DNA of 64,000 nucleotides from JAISGQ01 sp045604965 (GCA_045604965.1 JAZUPB010000024.1:1-64000); one strand, 5' to 3'; shown: positions 8,024 to 17,408, counted from the stretch's first letter. Notes: generated by a model not told the origin, from the letters alone. Numbers and translations are program-made.

Positions 8024-9661
8024 ATGAAAAATACTGACGCCCCGATTCGCGATGCCAGAACTCTTGGTGTCCCCAAAATGCTGATTCTTGGAATTCAGCA
8101 TATGTTTGCAATGTTTGGTGCAACTGTTCTTGTTCCGCTGCTCACAGGTCTTGATATTTCGACCACTTTGCTTTGGGCAGGCTTGGGTACACTTCTTTTC
8201 CATCTTGTAACCGGTTTTAAGGTTCCTGCATTTCTTGGTTCATCCTTTGCATTTCTTGGCGGATACGCATATATAACCAGCCTTACTTCCGTTTATAATA
8301 TGACCGAGGCTGAGCTGCTTCCTTATGCTTGTCTTGGCGTTGCAGCTGCCGGTGTCGTATATCTCGTTTTCGCACTCCTTATTAAGATTGTCGGTGTTAA
8401 GCGCATTATGAAGTTCTTCCCTCCGGTTGTTACCGGTCCTATCATTATTGCAATCGGTCTTTGCCTTGCATACAGCGCTATAAACAACTATATGACAAAC
8501 TGGGTAGTTGCTACCATAGCACTGCTTGTAGTTATCATTTTCAACATCTGGGGCAAGGGTATGGCAAAGATCATTCCTATCGTGCTCGGTGTTGTAATTG
8601 CTTATGTAGTAGGTGTTCTTCTCGATGTTTCTGCAGGAATCTGGCCTGAGCTTGCAACCGATGTTCCTGTTCTTTTCAGCGGAAACATTATAGATTTCCA
8701 GCCTGTTATTGACGTTTGCAAGAATATAGCAAACGGTGAGATAATCGGTAATCTTGTTGACATTCCTATTAAGAAGGAAGCAACTGTCTTCGCTATTGAC
8801 TGGAGCAATACTTCGCTTATAGTTACATCTATCGTAGCAATTGTTCCTATTTCTCTTGCAACTATGATGGAGCATATAGGCGATATTTCTGCCATCAGCT
8901 CTACCTGCGGCGAGAACTTCATCAAAAAGCCCGGACTTCATAGATCTCTTGTTGGTGACGGTCTTGCAACTTCACTTGCATCAATCTGTGGTGCTCCTGC
9001 GAATACTACTTACGGAGAAAATACCGGTGTTCTTGCTCTTACCAAGGTTTATGATCCTAAAGTTGTTCGTATTGCAGCATTCTTTGCTGTAGGAATTTCT
9101 TTCTTCCCCATTGTTGCTGCATGCATAGAGACAATTCCCGCTTCTATAATCGGTGGTATTTCATTCGTTCTTTACGGTATGATCTCTGCTGTTGGCGTAC
9201 GTAACGTAGTAGAAAGCAAGGTCGACTTTACAAAGAGCCGTAATCTTATTATTGCAGCTGTAATTCTTGTTTCTGCTGTTGGTTTAAATATCTACGGTCA
9301 GAACAAGGAACTCTCCGGTATTTCATTCAATATTGCAGGCGTACAGATCACCCTTACCGGTCTTGCTGTTGCTGCAATCGCAGGTATTCTTCTTAATGCA
9401 ATCCTTCCCGATAAGGATTATGTCTTCACAGAAGATGAGCCTAAAGATACAGGCGTAAACTTTGCTATGGGCCAGAATGCCGAAAGCATTCCTGAGGTCA
9501 AGGCTGCTGAAGAGGCAGCTGTTACTGAAGAAACCGTTATTGAAGAGACTGTCGCTGAGGAAAAAGTTGCTGAAGAAGTTGTTGTCGAAGAGACTGTTGA
9601 AGAAGAGACTGTTGAAGAAGCAACAGAAGAAACTCCTGCTGAAGAGGTAACTGAAGAATAA
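8024..9661 (+). CDS. uraA: uracil permease (NCS2 family) with acidic C-terminal tail
   Basis: An inner-membrane uracil:cation symporter. The protein (545 residues) begins like UraA/PyrP: LGVPKMLILGIQHMFAMFGATVL followed by TGLDISTTLLWAGLGTLLFHL, GSSFAFLGG, and later SLATMMEHIGDI (the conserved helix-8 Glu and His region) and GAPANTTYGENTGVLALT (helix 10). About 14 hydrophobic segments are visible. The last roughly 65 residues form a Glu/Val-rich low-complexity tail (repeats of the kind EETVxEE) that is not part of the transporter fold and is absent from textbook UraA (about 430 residues). The ATG at 8024 is chosen because GGAGG lies 7 bases upstream; an in-frame ATG at 8006 overlaps that site's upstream side. 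upp follows with TAATG overlap, so uptake and phosphoribosylation of uracil are coupled. Confidence 0.92.
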   Translation: MKNTDAPIRDARTLGVPKMLILGIQHMFAMFGATVLVPLLTGLDISTTLLWAGLGTLLFHLVTGFKVPAFLGSSFAFLGGYAYITSLTSVYNMTEAELLPYACLGVAAAGVVYLVFALLIKIVGVKRIMKFFPPVVTGPIIIAIGLCLAYSAINNYMTNWVVATIALLVVIIFNIWGKGMAKIIPIVLGVVIAYVVGVLLDVSAGIWPELATDVPVLFSGNIIDFQPVIDVCKNIANGEIIGNLVDIPIKKEATVFAIDWSNTSLIVTSIVAIVPISLATMMEHIGDISAISSTCGENFIKKPGLHRSLVGDGLATSLASICGAPANTTYGENTGVLALTKVYDPKVVRIAAFFAVGISFFPIVAACIETIPASIIGGISFVLYGMISAVGVRNVVESKVDFTKSRNLIIAAVILVSAVGLNIYGQNKELSGISFNIAGVQITLTGLAVAAIAGILLNAILPDKDYVFTEDEPKDTGVNFAMGQNAESIPEVKAAEEAAVTEETVIEETVAEEKVAEEVVVEETVEEETVEEATEETPAEEVTEE

Positions 9662-9702
9662 TGTGTTTTTTCAGAAAAAATAAGAAGGACAAGAATAAAA
9701 AT

Positions 9703-10332
9703 ATGGAAAATGTCGTAATTTTAAATCATCCGCTTATAAAGCATAAGATTTCTCTTTTGAGAGATAAAAACACAGGAACAAATGAATTCCGCAAGCTTGT
9801 TGAGGAAATTGCAATGCTTGAGGGATACGAAGCACTCAGTGATCTTCCTACAGAAGAGGTAGAGATTGAGACTCCTATTGAGAAGTGTATGACTCCAATG
9901 ATCGCAGGTCGTAAGCTTGCGGTTGTACCGATTCTTAGAGCTGGTCTTGGTATGGTATCGGGTGTGCTTGCTCTTGTTCCCACTGCTAAGGTTGGTCATA
10001 TTGGTATGTACCGCGATGAGGAGACCCACGAGCCTCATGAATACTACTGCAAACTGCCAACTCCGATTAACGAGAGAACAGTAGTTGTAGTTGATCCTAT
10101 GCTTGCAACAGGCGGTTCAGCTGTTGATGCTATCACAATGATAAAACAACGAGGTGGCGTTGATATTAAATTTATGTGCATTATCGCTGCTCCTGAAGGT
10201 GTGAAAAAGCTTCACGAAGCTCATCCCGATGTTAAGATTTATGTAGGTAATCTTGATAGAGAGCTTAATGAAAATGCATATATTTGTCCCGGACTTGGTG
10301 ATGCCGGAGACCGTATATTCGGAACCAAATAA
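9703..10332 (+). CDS. upp: uracil phosphoribosyltransferase
   Basis: Converts uracil and PRPP to UMP in the cytoplasm. From the ATG at 9703 the protein is 209 residues, the canonical UPRT length, and starts MENVVILNHPLIKHKISLLR. Diagnostic segments are KNTGTNEFRKLV, VPILRAGLGMV, HIGMYRDEETHEP, the PRPP-binding VVDPMLATGGSA and the uracil-binding PGLGDAGDRIFGTK at the C-terminus. An in-frame ATG at 9661 overlaps the uraA stop codon (TAATG) and would add 14 basic residues; translational coupling from there is possible, so the true start is either. It forms an operon with uraA and ends at a strong terminator. Confidence 0.95.
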   Translation: MENVVILNHPLIKHKISLLRDKNTGTNEFRKLVEEIAMLEGYEALSDLPTEEVEIETPIEKCMTPMIAGRKLAVVPILRAGLGMVSGVLALVPTAKVGHIGMYRDEETHEPHEYYCKLPTPINERTVVVVDPMLATGGSAVDAITMIKQRGGVDIKFMCIIAAPEGVKKLHEAHPDVKIYVGNLDRELNENAYICPGLGDAGDRIFGTK

Positions 10333-10338
10333 AAAGTT

Positions 10339-10375
10339 CAGAGGCAAAACGAATTTCGTTTTGCCTCTGTTTTTT
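10339..10375. terminator. bidirectional terminator between upp and the ABC permease
   Basis: CAGAGGCAAAACGA / TCGTTTTGCCTCTG (14 bp) followed by six T on the plus strand and, on the minus strand, AACTTTTTATT. It serves convergent transcripts; the stop codon of the minus-strand permease lies in the plus-strand T-tract side. Confidence 0.85.
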
Positions 10376-13300
10376 AATCTACAGATTTTAAACTTTCAAC
10401 CATATCTATGGATTTCATTTTGGGAGACATTATAATCTCCACAATAATCGAGAACAGCACAGTCAGCATAGCGCTGTAAATGTAACTTTCTATTGATATG
10501 GTTCTTCCGAACATTACCATATCGACTTCTATAGTTTGAATTACAAGCTGATGCATAAATACTCCGAGAATAAGCCCCAGAATACATCCAAGAACAGTCA
10601 GAATAATAGTTTCGCGGAAAATGTATGATGAAACTTCTCTGTTGTAGAATCCCAAAACTTTTATAGTGGCTAGTTCTTTTCTGCGTTCTGTTATATTTAT
10701 GTTTGTTAGATTGTAAAGAACAATAAATGCAAGAAGAGCGGCAAGAATAATAAGTACTATTGTAACAAGATTAAGAGTATCAATCATACCATTGAAAGTT
10801 TCGCTAAATTCCCTTGTAAATACGACTGTTCCAATATTATGGCATTTAAGCAGATTATCAGAAAATTCATTTTCCAATTCTTCCGTCATGTTAGGACAAA
10901 TACACAATACAGAATTCATTTCTGCAGTGGATTTGCTGACTTTATGATATATTTCCGGGGCAGCGTAGATGTAGTGATAGATGTAGTTTTCGGTGATTCC
11001 TGTGACAGTGAATTTAAGATAACTGTCGGAATCATCCTTGACCATTATTTCATCACCTACAGATACACTGAGTTCTTTCGCGGTTTTTTCGCTGATAATC
11101 ACACTGTTTTTGTCGAATGTGATCGGAGCTTTACTTGTTCTATCGCGAAATAAAATAAAATCAGTGAATTTGTCTGAAGATTCCGGAATCATAATATATC
11201 CGGTAACAGTTGTCTCATCAGAAGAAATTTCAGTGCCTTTTTGTGATACAAACTGATATGATGAAATATATTTGCTGTTATTTAAAATATCAAGCGCATC
11301 TGAATATAAAGTTCCTTCAGTTGTGATCTGAGTATTATACTTGTAAATGATATTAAACTGATTGCTTACTATATCTGAGACAGAGTCTTTTACGCCGAAG
11401 CCTGTAAGAACAAGTGATGTGCAGCCTGCAATACCGATAAGAGTCATAAGCATACGTTTTTTATATCGGAATATGTTTCGTGCAGTGACTTTGCTGTTAA
11501 AGCTTAATTTATTCCATATAAAACCGATTCTCTCAAGAAAGATTCTTTTTCCGGGTTTTGGGGCGCGGGGAAGAAGGAGAGAGCTCGGTTGTTCTGACAG
11601 GGCATTTTTACAGGCAAAAAATGTTGATAGCAATGTGCAGAACGTGGCAGATCCTGCAGATAATAACACCAAGGTAGGATCGTACTTTGTAATCATTTCA
11701 GGTGCTATATAGAGCATTTTGTAAGCTGCCCAGATTACCTGCGGAAGAACTTTTGATAAAATAAGAATACCGAACATACTTCCGCACAGGCTTGCAAACA
11801 ACGCATAAAGAATATATCTGACCATTATTTTTATGTTGCTGTATCCAAGCGCCTTGTATGTTCCTATTATCAGGCGTTCCTCGTCTACCATTCTTGTCAT
11901 TGTAGTGAGAGCAACAAGGGCGGCTACAAGGAAGAATATAAACGGAAAAACAGTAGCAAGAGATTTCATTCTGTCAGCATCGGCCTCAAAGCTTACAAAG
12001 CCTGAATTGGTATTTCGATCTAGTATGTACCATTCAGGCTTCTCAATTTCAGCAATATCTGCTTCCGCATCGCTTATCTTGTTTTTAGCATCAGTAAGCT
12101 CTTTTTCGGCATCAGACTTTTTTTGATAATATTCTGTCCAGGCATCAGATAATTCTTCTTTTGCTTCAGAGAGTTTGACTTTGCCGTCTTCTATTTCGGC
12201 TTTGCCGTCTCGAAGCTCTTTTTTTCCTTTTTTAAGTTCTTTTTGGCCCATACTTATCTGATATTTTGCTTTATCAAGAAGAACTTTGTTTTTATCAAGC
12301 TCAGATTTGTATTGATCAAGCAGCAGACGGGTAGAGGAGAGCTGATTTTCAAAAACAGCTAAAGCAGAAGCGGCGGTGTCAAGCTGACTTTTTAATGCTG
12401 TAATTTCAGCATGAAGTATATCAAGATCTTCCGGTGAAGCTCCATTAATGACAGCATTTTCATATTCCTGAAGCTTAAAAAGATAAAACGCGTTTGCTGA
12501 GTCATAGTCACTTTTTTGCTGTGCAAATAATTCTACAGCACTGTTATATTCAGAAAGTCCTGATTGATACTCGCTGAGAGCTTTATTATATTTACTGATT
12601 CCGGATTGATATTCTTTTTCGGCCTTATTTATCTGGTCTTCAGCAGATTCCAGAGCTTTTTCAGCATCAATGATTTCCTTTTCGGCATCGATAAGTTCCT
12701 GCTCTTTGTCGCTTAATTCCTTTTCGGCATCGGTAAGTGAAACAAAGGCTTTACTGAGTTGATCATCGGCCTCTTTTTCTGCTTCATTATACTCTTCTTT
12801 TGCATTATTTAGAGCATCAGTTGCGGAAGATATAAAATCATTATATCTGATATTTATTCTTTCTTCGGATAATACTTCCAATTTATTGATGGAATCATCT
12901 ACTTCGTCTTCATATTCTTTGCTGAAGCAATTTAATTCCTGCGCTCCGGAAATACGTGCATAAACATCTGTATAATAATCAGAGCAGAAGCTGCTCTCAG
13001 GAATATACATAAAATAAGAAAGACTTCCGTTTCCGATAGAACTGTTTCCGTATACAAAAGAGATATAATAAGATGAGTTTACAATGCCGACAACAGTATA
13101 TGTACGGTTATCAAGTATTCCGTCAAGGGTGTCATCGTTGCTCAGAGTAATTGTATCGCCAAGTTTGATTGTAGAAAATTCTGTTTCGTGTGTACTTAAT
13201 AGACATTCATCGTCTTTTTGGGGCATTCGACCATCCACGAGAACAGGCCTGTTTATATAATTTGCATCTGAATCTGAACAATTCAACGGTATGCTGTGAA

Positions 13301-13619
13301 GCCTTACAACGTAATTTGAGTCATTGAGTGTAATGATAGCATCAGTGGAATATCCGGGCATAATGCTTTCTATATAATTCTGCTGAGAAATTATATCTAT
13401 ATCATCATCAGTGAAACCGTATGTTGAAAGAAGACGAATATCCATAAAATACGTATCGTCGTAGTATTTGTCGGCGGTACGCTTCATATCAATTGATGTT
13501 TCGTTAAGTCCTGAAAAAACTCCTGCACCCATTGCAACCATACAAAAAATAGCAAAAAATCTGCCCTTTGAATTTTTTATGGTTCGCCAAAAGTCTTTTA
13601 TAAATGCTCTTTTTCTCAC
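10374..13619 (-). CDS. ABC transporter permease, FtsX/MacB type, with long coiled coil
   Basis: A 1081-residue membrane permease. It has an N-terminal membrane helix (GRFFAIFCMVAMGAGVFSGL), an extracellular region, a long heptad coiled coil at about residues 275-520 made of repeats such as LTDAEKELSDKEQEL and KKGKKELRDGKAEIEDG, then an FtsX core with three membrane segments near residues 555-685, a second extracellular region, and a second FtsX core at the C-terminus (TERRKELATIKVLGFYNREV, then helices). This double-FtsX architecture with coiled coil is common in Clostridia and is usually annotated as lipoprotein or antimicrobial-peptide exporter or a mechanotransmission complex; the substrate is unknown. 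It starts at a GTG preceded by GAGGTG and is 13 bases after its ATPase gene. Confidence 0.9.
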   Translation of the reverse strand: MRKRAFIKDFWRTIKNSKGRFFAIFCMVAMGAGVFSGLNETSIDMKRTADKYYDDTYFMDIRLLSTYGFTDDDIDIISQQNYIESIMPGYSTDAIITLNDSNYVVRLHSIPLNCSDSDANYINRPVLVDGRMPQKDDECLLSTHETEFSTIKLGDTITLSNDDTLDGILDNRTYTVVGIVNSSYYISFVYGNSSIGNGSLSYFMYIPESSFCSDYYTDVYARISGAQELNCFSKEYEDEVDDSINKLEVLSEERINIRYNDFISSATDALNNAKEEYNEAEKEADDQLSKAFVSLTDAEKELSDKEQELIDAEKEIIDAEKALESAEDQINKAEKEYQSGISKYNKALSEYQSGLSEYNSAVELFAQQKSDYDSANAFYLFKLQEYENAVINGASPEDLDILHAEITALKSQLDTAASALAVFENQLSSTRLLLDQYKSELDKNKVLLDKAKYQISMGQKELKKGKKELRDGKAEIEDGKVKLSEAKEELSDAWTEYYQKKSDAEKELTDAKNKISDAEADIAEIEKPEWYILDRNTNSGFVSFEADADRMKSLATVFPFIFFLVAALVALTTMTRMVDEERLIIGTYKALGYSNIKIMVRYILYALFASLCGSMFGILILSKVLPQVIWAAYKMLYIAPEMITKYDPTLVLLSAGSATFCTLLSTFFACKNALSEQPSSLLLPRAPKPGKRIFLERIGFIWNKLSFNSKVTARNIFRYKKRMLMTLIGIAGCTSLVLTGFGVKDSVSDIVSNQFNIIYKYNTQITTEGTLYSDALDILNNSKYISSYQFVSQKGTEISSDETTVTGYIMIPESSDKFTDFILFRDRTSKAPITFDKNSVIISEKTAKELSVSVGDEIMVKDDSDSYLKFTVTGITENYIYHYIYAAPEIYHKVSKSTAEMNSVLCICPNMTEELENEFSDNLLKCHNIGTVVFTREFSETFNGMIDTLNLVTIVLIILAALLAFIVLYNLTNINITERRKELATIKVLGFYNREVSSYIFRETIILTVLGCILGLILGVFMHQLVIQTIEVDMVMFGRTISIESYIYSAMLTVLFSIIVEIIMSPKMKSIDMVESLKSVD

Positions 13620-13632
13620 GCTTTAGGTCACC

Positions 13633-14334
13633 TCACCACTCAATTGACTGTGCGGAAACGGGATGTTCATTGATATGCATATCGGTAACCGCTCCATTTT
13701 TTACTTTTATAACCCTATCTGCCATAGCCGTAATAGCCTGATTATGAGTGATGACAATAACAGTTTTACCTGTGCGCTTACAAGTATCCTGAAGCAGTGT
13801 CAATATAGATTTGCCCGTTACGTAGTCAAGAGCACCTGTAGGTTCATCGCAAAGCAAGAGTTTGGGGTTTTTTGCAATTGCACGTGCAATCGCTACGCGC
13901 TGCTGTTCACCGCCGGAAAGCTGAGCGGGAAAGTTATTCATACGTTCACTAAGCCCAACCTGAGCCAAGACTTCTTCTGCGTCAAGTGGTTTTTTGCATA
14001 TCTGAGATGCCAGTTCAACATTTTCTTTTGCAGTGAGATTTTGAACCAGATTATAAAACTGAAATACAAATCCGACGTCGTGTCTTCTGTAAGAAGTGAG
14101 TTTCTTAGAATTGAATGTACTTATATCAATTCCGTCAAGAATTACTTCTCCGGATGTACAGCTGTCCATTCCGCCGAGAATGTTTAAAAGAGTGGTTTTT
14201 CCTGCGCCGCTTGGTCCTACAATAACAACAAATTCGCCCTCTTCGGCTGTGAAGCTTAAGTTCTTTACAGCGTCGATTATTATTTCGCCGGTTTTGTATT
14301 GTTTCAGTACGTTTTTAAACTCTATAAATGCCAC
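13633..14334 (-). CDS. ABC transporter ATP-binding protein (LolD/MacB-like)
   Basis: A 233-residue ATPase pairing with the FtsX-type permease encoded next. Walker A is GPSGAGKTTLLN, the Q-loop lies in FVFQFYNLVQNL, the signature is LSGGEQQRVAIARAI, Walker B is LLLCDEPTGALD and the H-loop is VIVITHNQ. The EPTGALD form and length are typical of the LolD/MacB/DevA subfamily, which moves lipoproteins or peptides, or transmits force, without transporting across the bilayer in the usual way. I choose GTG at 14334 because GGAGGTG lies 5 bases upstream and the family begins with a short strand (here VAFIEFKNVLKQY); an upstream in-frame start would add 14 hydrophobic residues. Confidence 0.93.
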   Translation of the reverse strand: MAFIEFKNVLKQYKTGEIIIDAVKNLSFTAEEGEFVVIVGPSGAGKTTLLNILGGMDSCTSGEVILDGIDISTFNSKKLTSYRRHDVGFVFQFYNLVQNLTAKENVELASQICKKPLDAEEVLAQVGLSERMNNFPAQLSGGEQQRVAIARAIAKNPKLLLCDEPTGALDYVTGKSILTLLQDTCKRTGKTVIVITHNQAITAMADRVIKVKNGAVTDMHINEHPVSAQSIEW

Positions 14335-14412
14335 AATTACACCTCCAAAATACGACAGGATTATATCATATAACAAATAGAATTAACAATATACATTTAT
14401 CGACATTTGTTT

Positions 14413-14448
14413 ATCAAAAGAAAAGAGCGGCTCAAATGAGCCGCTCTT
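14413..14448 (-). terminator. intrinsic terminator of the cellobiose phosphorylase gene
   Basis: On the minus strand AAGAGCGGCTCA / TGAGCCGCTCTT with a 2-nt loop, followed by TTCTTTTG. It separates the GH94 gene from the ABC ATPase gene downstream on the same strand. Confidence 0.85.
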
Positions 14449-14458
14449 AAATTTATGA

Positions 14459-16891
14459 TTACATTACAGCCTTGACGTAATGTACGCCGCCGTCGTTGAT
14501 GGGAGGAATGATGTTGCCGTCAACAGCATTGCCGTCAACAGTCATAGACTTGATACCCTTCTGAGAACCTGCGGTGTTGTCAACTTCGATTACGTAAGTT
14601 GAGCCACGGAACTTTCTGGTAACAGTGAAGCCCTTCATATCGTGGGGGATACAGGGATCGACCATAAGTCCTGCATAGTCAGCACGGATACCGAGAATGT
14701 ACTCGGAAACGTTGAGGAATGTCCAGGAAGCGGTACCGGTAAGCCAGCTGTTCTTAGCCTCGCCGTGATTCTTAGCGTCGCGGCCTGCGATCATCTGAGA
14801 ATATACATAAGGCTCGGTGCGGTGAACATCACTGATATCTTCAAGATATGCGGGGCAGATCTTGGAGTAAACCTCGAATGCTCTGTCGCCGCGGCCGATA
14901 ACGGTCTCAGCAATGGAGATCCAGGGGTTGTTGTGGCAGAAGATACCTGCATTTTCCTTGTATCCGGGAGGATAGGAGGAGATTTCACCAAGGTTGAGGT
15001 GATAGGTCTGATAGGGAGGCTGCTGGAGAACGATACCATACTTGGTGTCGAGTCTCTCCTTGACGGAATCAAGAGCCTTCTGAGCGTGACCTTCCTCTAC
15101 GCCGATACCTGCAAGTACGCAGAAGCCCTGGGGCTCGATGAAGATCTGGCCTTCCTCACATTCGGAGGAGCCGACCTTGTTGCCGAATGCATCGTATGCA
15201 CGGAGGAACCAATCGCCGTCCCAGCCATATTCGAGAACAGCCTTGTACATCTTGTCGATCTCAGCCTGAGCTCTTGCAGCCTCTTCGTCAAGACCCTTAA
15301 GCTTGCACATCTCAACATAGTCCTTACCTACAGCAACAAACTGACCTGCGATAAATACAGACTCAGCCATGCCGCTCTCATAGCAAGCAGTGGTCTGGAA
15401 GGACTCACCGGGAGTCTTGGAGAAGCAGTTGAGGTTGAGGCAGTCGTTCCAGTCAGCACGACCGATGAGGGGGAGACCGTGAGGTCCGAGGTGATTGATA
15501 ACGTGATCAAAGGAAGCCTTCAGGTGGTCGATGAGGGGTTTTGCAGTGGAAGGATCGGAATTAAACGGAGTCATATGATCGAGAATGTCGATATCACCGG
15601 ATTCCTTGACATAAGCAGCAACACCGAAGGTGAGCCACATGGGGTCATCGTTAAAGCCGTTGCCTGCATCACTGTTGCCCTTCTTGGTGAGGGGCTGATA
15701 CTGATGATATGCAGAACCGTCTTCAAGCTGAACGGAAGCAATATCAATAATTCTCTCGCGTGCATTTTCGGGGATGAGGTGGACGAAGCCTGTGAGATCC
15801 TGACAGGAGTCACGGAAGCCCATACCACGGCCGATGCCGCTTTCGAAATAGGAAGCAGAACGGGACATATTGAATGTGACCATGCACTGATACTGGTTCC
15901 ATATGTTGACCATACGTGCAAGCTTCTCGTCCTCACACTCTACCTGATAGCCGGAGAGGAGGTTGATCCAGTATTCCTTGAGCTCTGCAAGGGCAGCATC
16001 AAACTTCTCAGCGGTATCAAACTTAGCCAGCATTTCGTTTGCAGGCTTCTTGTTGATGACGTGGAGAGCTTCCCACTTGTCATCTTCGTCGTTTTCACAA
16101 TAACCGAGACAGAAGACATATTCCTTGGTTTCGCCGGGCTCAAGCTCAACTGCAAGGCAGTGAGATCCGATAGGTGCCCAGCCGCTTGCAACGGAGTTGC
16201 GAGACTTGCCTTCAAATACAGCGTTAGGCTCACCGAAGCCGTTGTAGAGACCGAGAAAGGTCTCGCGATCAGTATCAAAGCCTTCGATAGGAGCGTTAAC
16301 GGAGAAGATTGCATAGTGGTTTCTTCTCTCGCGGTACTCAGTCTTGTGATAGATGGTGCTGCCGATGATCTCAACTTCACCGATAGAGAAGTTTCTCTGG
16401 AAGTTGGTCATATCATCGTATGCATTCCAAAGACAGAACTCAACAAAGCTAAAAAGCTTGAAGTTCTTCTTTGCATCAGAAGTATTGGTAAGAGTGATTT
16501 TGTGAAGCTCACAGGTGCTGCCCATAGGAACCATAGAGGTCTGGGAAGCCTTGATGCCGCCCTTTTCGGAAGTGATCTTGGAATAACCGAGACCGTGACG
16601 GCACTCATAAGAGTCGAGCTTAGCCTTGACAGGCTGCCAAGCGATGCTCCATACATCGTCGTTATCATTTATGTAGAAGTAACGTCCGCCTGCATCGGTG
16701 GGAACGTTGTTATAACGATAACGGGTAAGTCTGAGCAGTCTTGCGTCTTTGTAGAAGCAGTAACCGCCGGAAGTGTTGGAGAACAGTCCGAAGAAGTTCT
16801 CACATCCGAGATAGTTGATCCACGGGTACGGTGTATCGGGACGAGTTATGCAATACTCACGTGCAGCATCGTCAAAAAAACCGTATTTCAT
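14459..16891 (-). CDS. cellobiose phosphorylase (GH94)
   Basis: Phosphorolysis of cellobiose to glucose-1-phosphate and glucose in the cytoplasm, saving one ATP per disaccharide. The 810-residue protein has the length of clostridial cellobiose phosphorylases and starts MKYGFFDDAAREYCITRP-PYPWINYLG. It keeps GGYCFYKDARLLRLTRYRYN, GIGRGMGFRDSCQD, the substrate loop VQLEDGSAYHQYQPLTKKG and GRADWNDCLN, whose Asp is the general acid in this family. The start at 16891 has AGGAGGAAAG upstream. It is monocistronic with its own promoter and an operator-like palindrome. Codon use is strongly biased toward C/G-ending codons compared with neighbours, consistent with high expression. No cellodextrin transporter is adjacent. 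Cellodextrin phosphorylase is less likely given the length. Confidence 0.93.
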   Translation of the reverse strand: MKYGFFDDAAREYCITRPDTPYPWINYLGCENFFGLFSNTSGGYCFYKDARLLRLTRYRYNNVPTDAGGRYFYINDNDDVWSIAWQPVKAKLDSYECRHGLGYSKITSEKGGIKASQTSMVPMGSTCELHKITLTNTSDAKKNFKLFSFVEFCLWNAYDDMTNFQRNFSIGEVEIIGSTIYHKTEYRERRNHYAIFSVNAPIEGFDTDRETFLGLYNGFGEPNAVFEGKSRNSVASGWAPIGSHCLAVELEPGETKEYVFCLGYCENDEDDKWEALHVINKKPANEMLAKFDTAEKFDAALAELKEYWINLLSGYQVECEDEKLARMVNIWNQYQCMVTFNMSRSASYFESGIGRGMGFRDSCQDLTGFVHLIPENARERIIDIASVQLEDGSAYHQYQPLTKKGNSDAGNGFNDDPMWLTFGVAAYVKESGDIDILDHMTPFNSDPSTAKPLIDHLKASFDHVINHLGPHGLPLIGRADWNDCLNLNCFSKTPGESFQTTACYESGMAESVFIAGQFVAVGKDYVEMCKLKGLDEEAARAQAEIDKMYKAVLEYGWDGDWFLRAYDAFGNKVGSSECEEGQIFIEPQGFCVLAGIGVEEGHAQKALDSVKERLDTKYGIVLQQPPYQTYHLNLGEISSYPPGYKENAGIFCHNNPWISIAETVIGRGDRAFEVYSKICPAYLEDISDVHRTEPYVYSQMIAGRDAKNHGEAKNSWLTGTASWTFLNVSEYILGIRADYAGLMVDPCIPHDMKGFTVTRKFRGSTYVIEVDNTAGSQKGIKSMTVDGNAVDGNIIPPINDGGVHYVKAVM

Positions 16892-16978
16892 AAGTGCTTT
16901 CCTCCTGAAATATTTTGTTTGATAGAGCAATTGTGCATTTGGTGAATATGCAACAAATGCCGAATTCTCACATATTGT

Positions 16979-17020
16979 AGTTTATAATATTTTCAGCGCA
17001 AAATCAATAGTTATTGCGCT
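16979..17020 (-). promoter_or_regulatory. GH94 promoter with overlapping operator-like palindrome
   Basis: On the minus strand TTGATT (17007-17002), 17-nt spacer, TAAACT (16984-16979). A perfect inverted repeat AGCGCAA ... TTGCGCT (16995-17001 and 17014-17020, 12-nt gap) straddles the -35 box, one arm in the spacer and the other just upstream. Such placement suits a dimeric repressor, perhaps sugar-responsive; no regulator gene is adjacent. Confidence 0.5.
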
Positions 17021-17154
17021 AAAAGAGCGTTAATATATTTATTTTGTAGAGTTTGTGAAAAAAAACACGAATAATACGTAAAATTTGATTATAACTCAGA
17101 TTGTATCTGTCTTATAACATTTATTATTTTTAGAAACTAAATATGCGTGCAAAT

Positions 17155-17198
17155 AAAAAAATCGAGTGTTCACAACATAAATCTGTTATGAACACTCG
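17155..17198 (-). terminator. terminator of the tRNA-Pro gene
   Basis: Minus-strand hairpin CGAGTGTTCA / TGAACACTCG followed by ATTTTTTTA, 4 bases after the CCA end of the tRNA. Confidence 0.85.
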
Positions 17199-17201
17199 AA
17201 A

Positions 17202-17279
17202 TGGTCGGAGTGGCGGGACTTGAACCCGCGGCCTCTTGGTCCCGAACCAAGCACTCATACCAAACTGAGCTACACCCCG
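17202..17279 (-). tRNA. tRNA-Pro (anticodon CGG)
   Basis: A 78-nt cloverleaf read on the minus strand with encoded CCA. The acceptor arm is CGGGGTG pairing with CACTCCG (one G-T), the anticodon stem-loop is CTTGG-TTCGGGA-CCAAG giving anticodon CGG (codon CCG), and the T arm is GCGGG-TTCAAGT-CCCGC. It has its own promoter and terminator and no other tRNA beside it. Confidence 0.95.
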
Positions 17280-17295
17280 TTAATTAACGAACAAA

Positions 17296-17324
17296 ATATT
17301 ATCATTAATATATTTTTTTGTCAA
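17296..17324 (-). promoter_or_regulatory. promoter of tRNA-Pro
   Basis: Minus strand TTGACA (17324-17319), 17-nt spacer, TAATAT (17301-17296), placing the start site about 10 bases before the mature tRNA 5' end. Confidence 0.7.
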
Positions 17325-17408
17325 GGATTTATTTTGATATAATTTCTTGTCAATTAAAAGTAAAAATACCGAATTTTGAACAATTATTAAAGATAAGTGT
17401 TTTTTATA

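Noticed and set aside
8240..8941. A 233-codon minus-strand frame inside uraA
   Set aside because: Antisense to a transporter gene; composition (many Asn, Cys and Tyr) is that of a shadow frame.
14642..16945. A 767-codon open frame on the plus strand, antisense to the GH94 gene
   Set aside because: It is fully antisense to a clear cellobiose phosphorylase with RBS and catalytic motifs. Strong third-position bias in the sense gene removes stops on the other strand. The predicted protein has no recognisable domain and no ribosome site.
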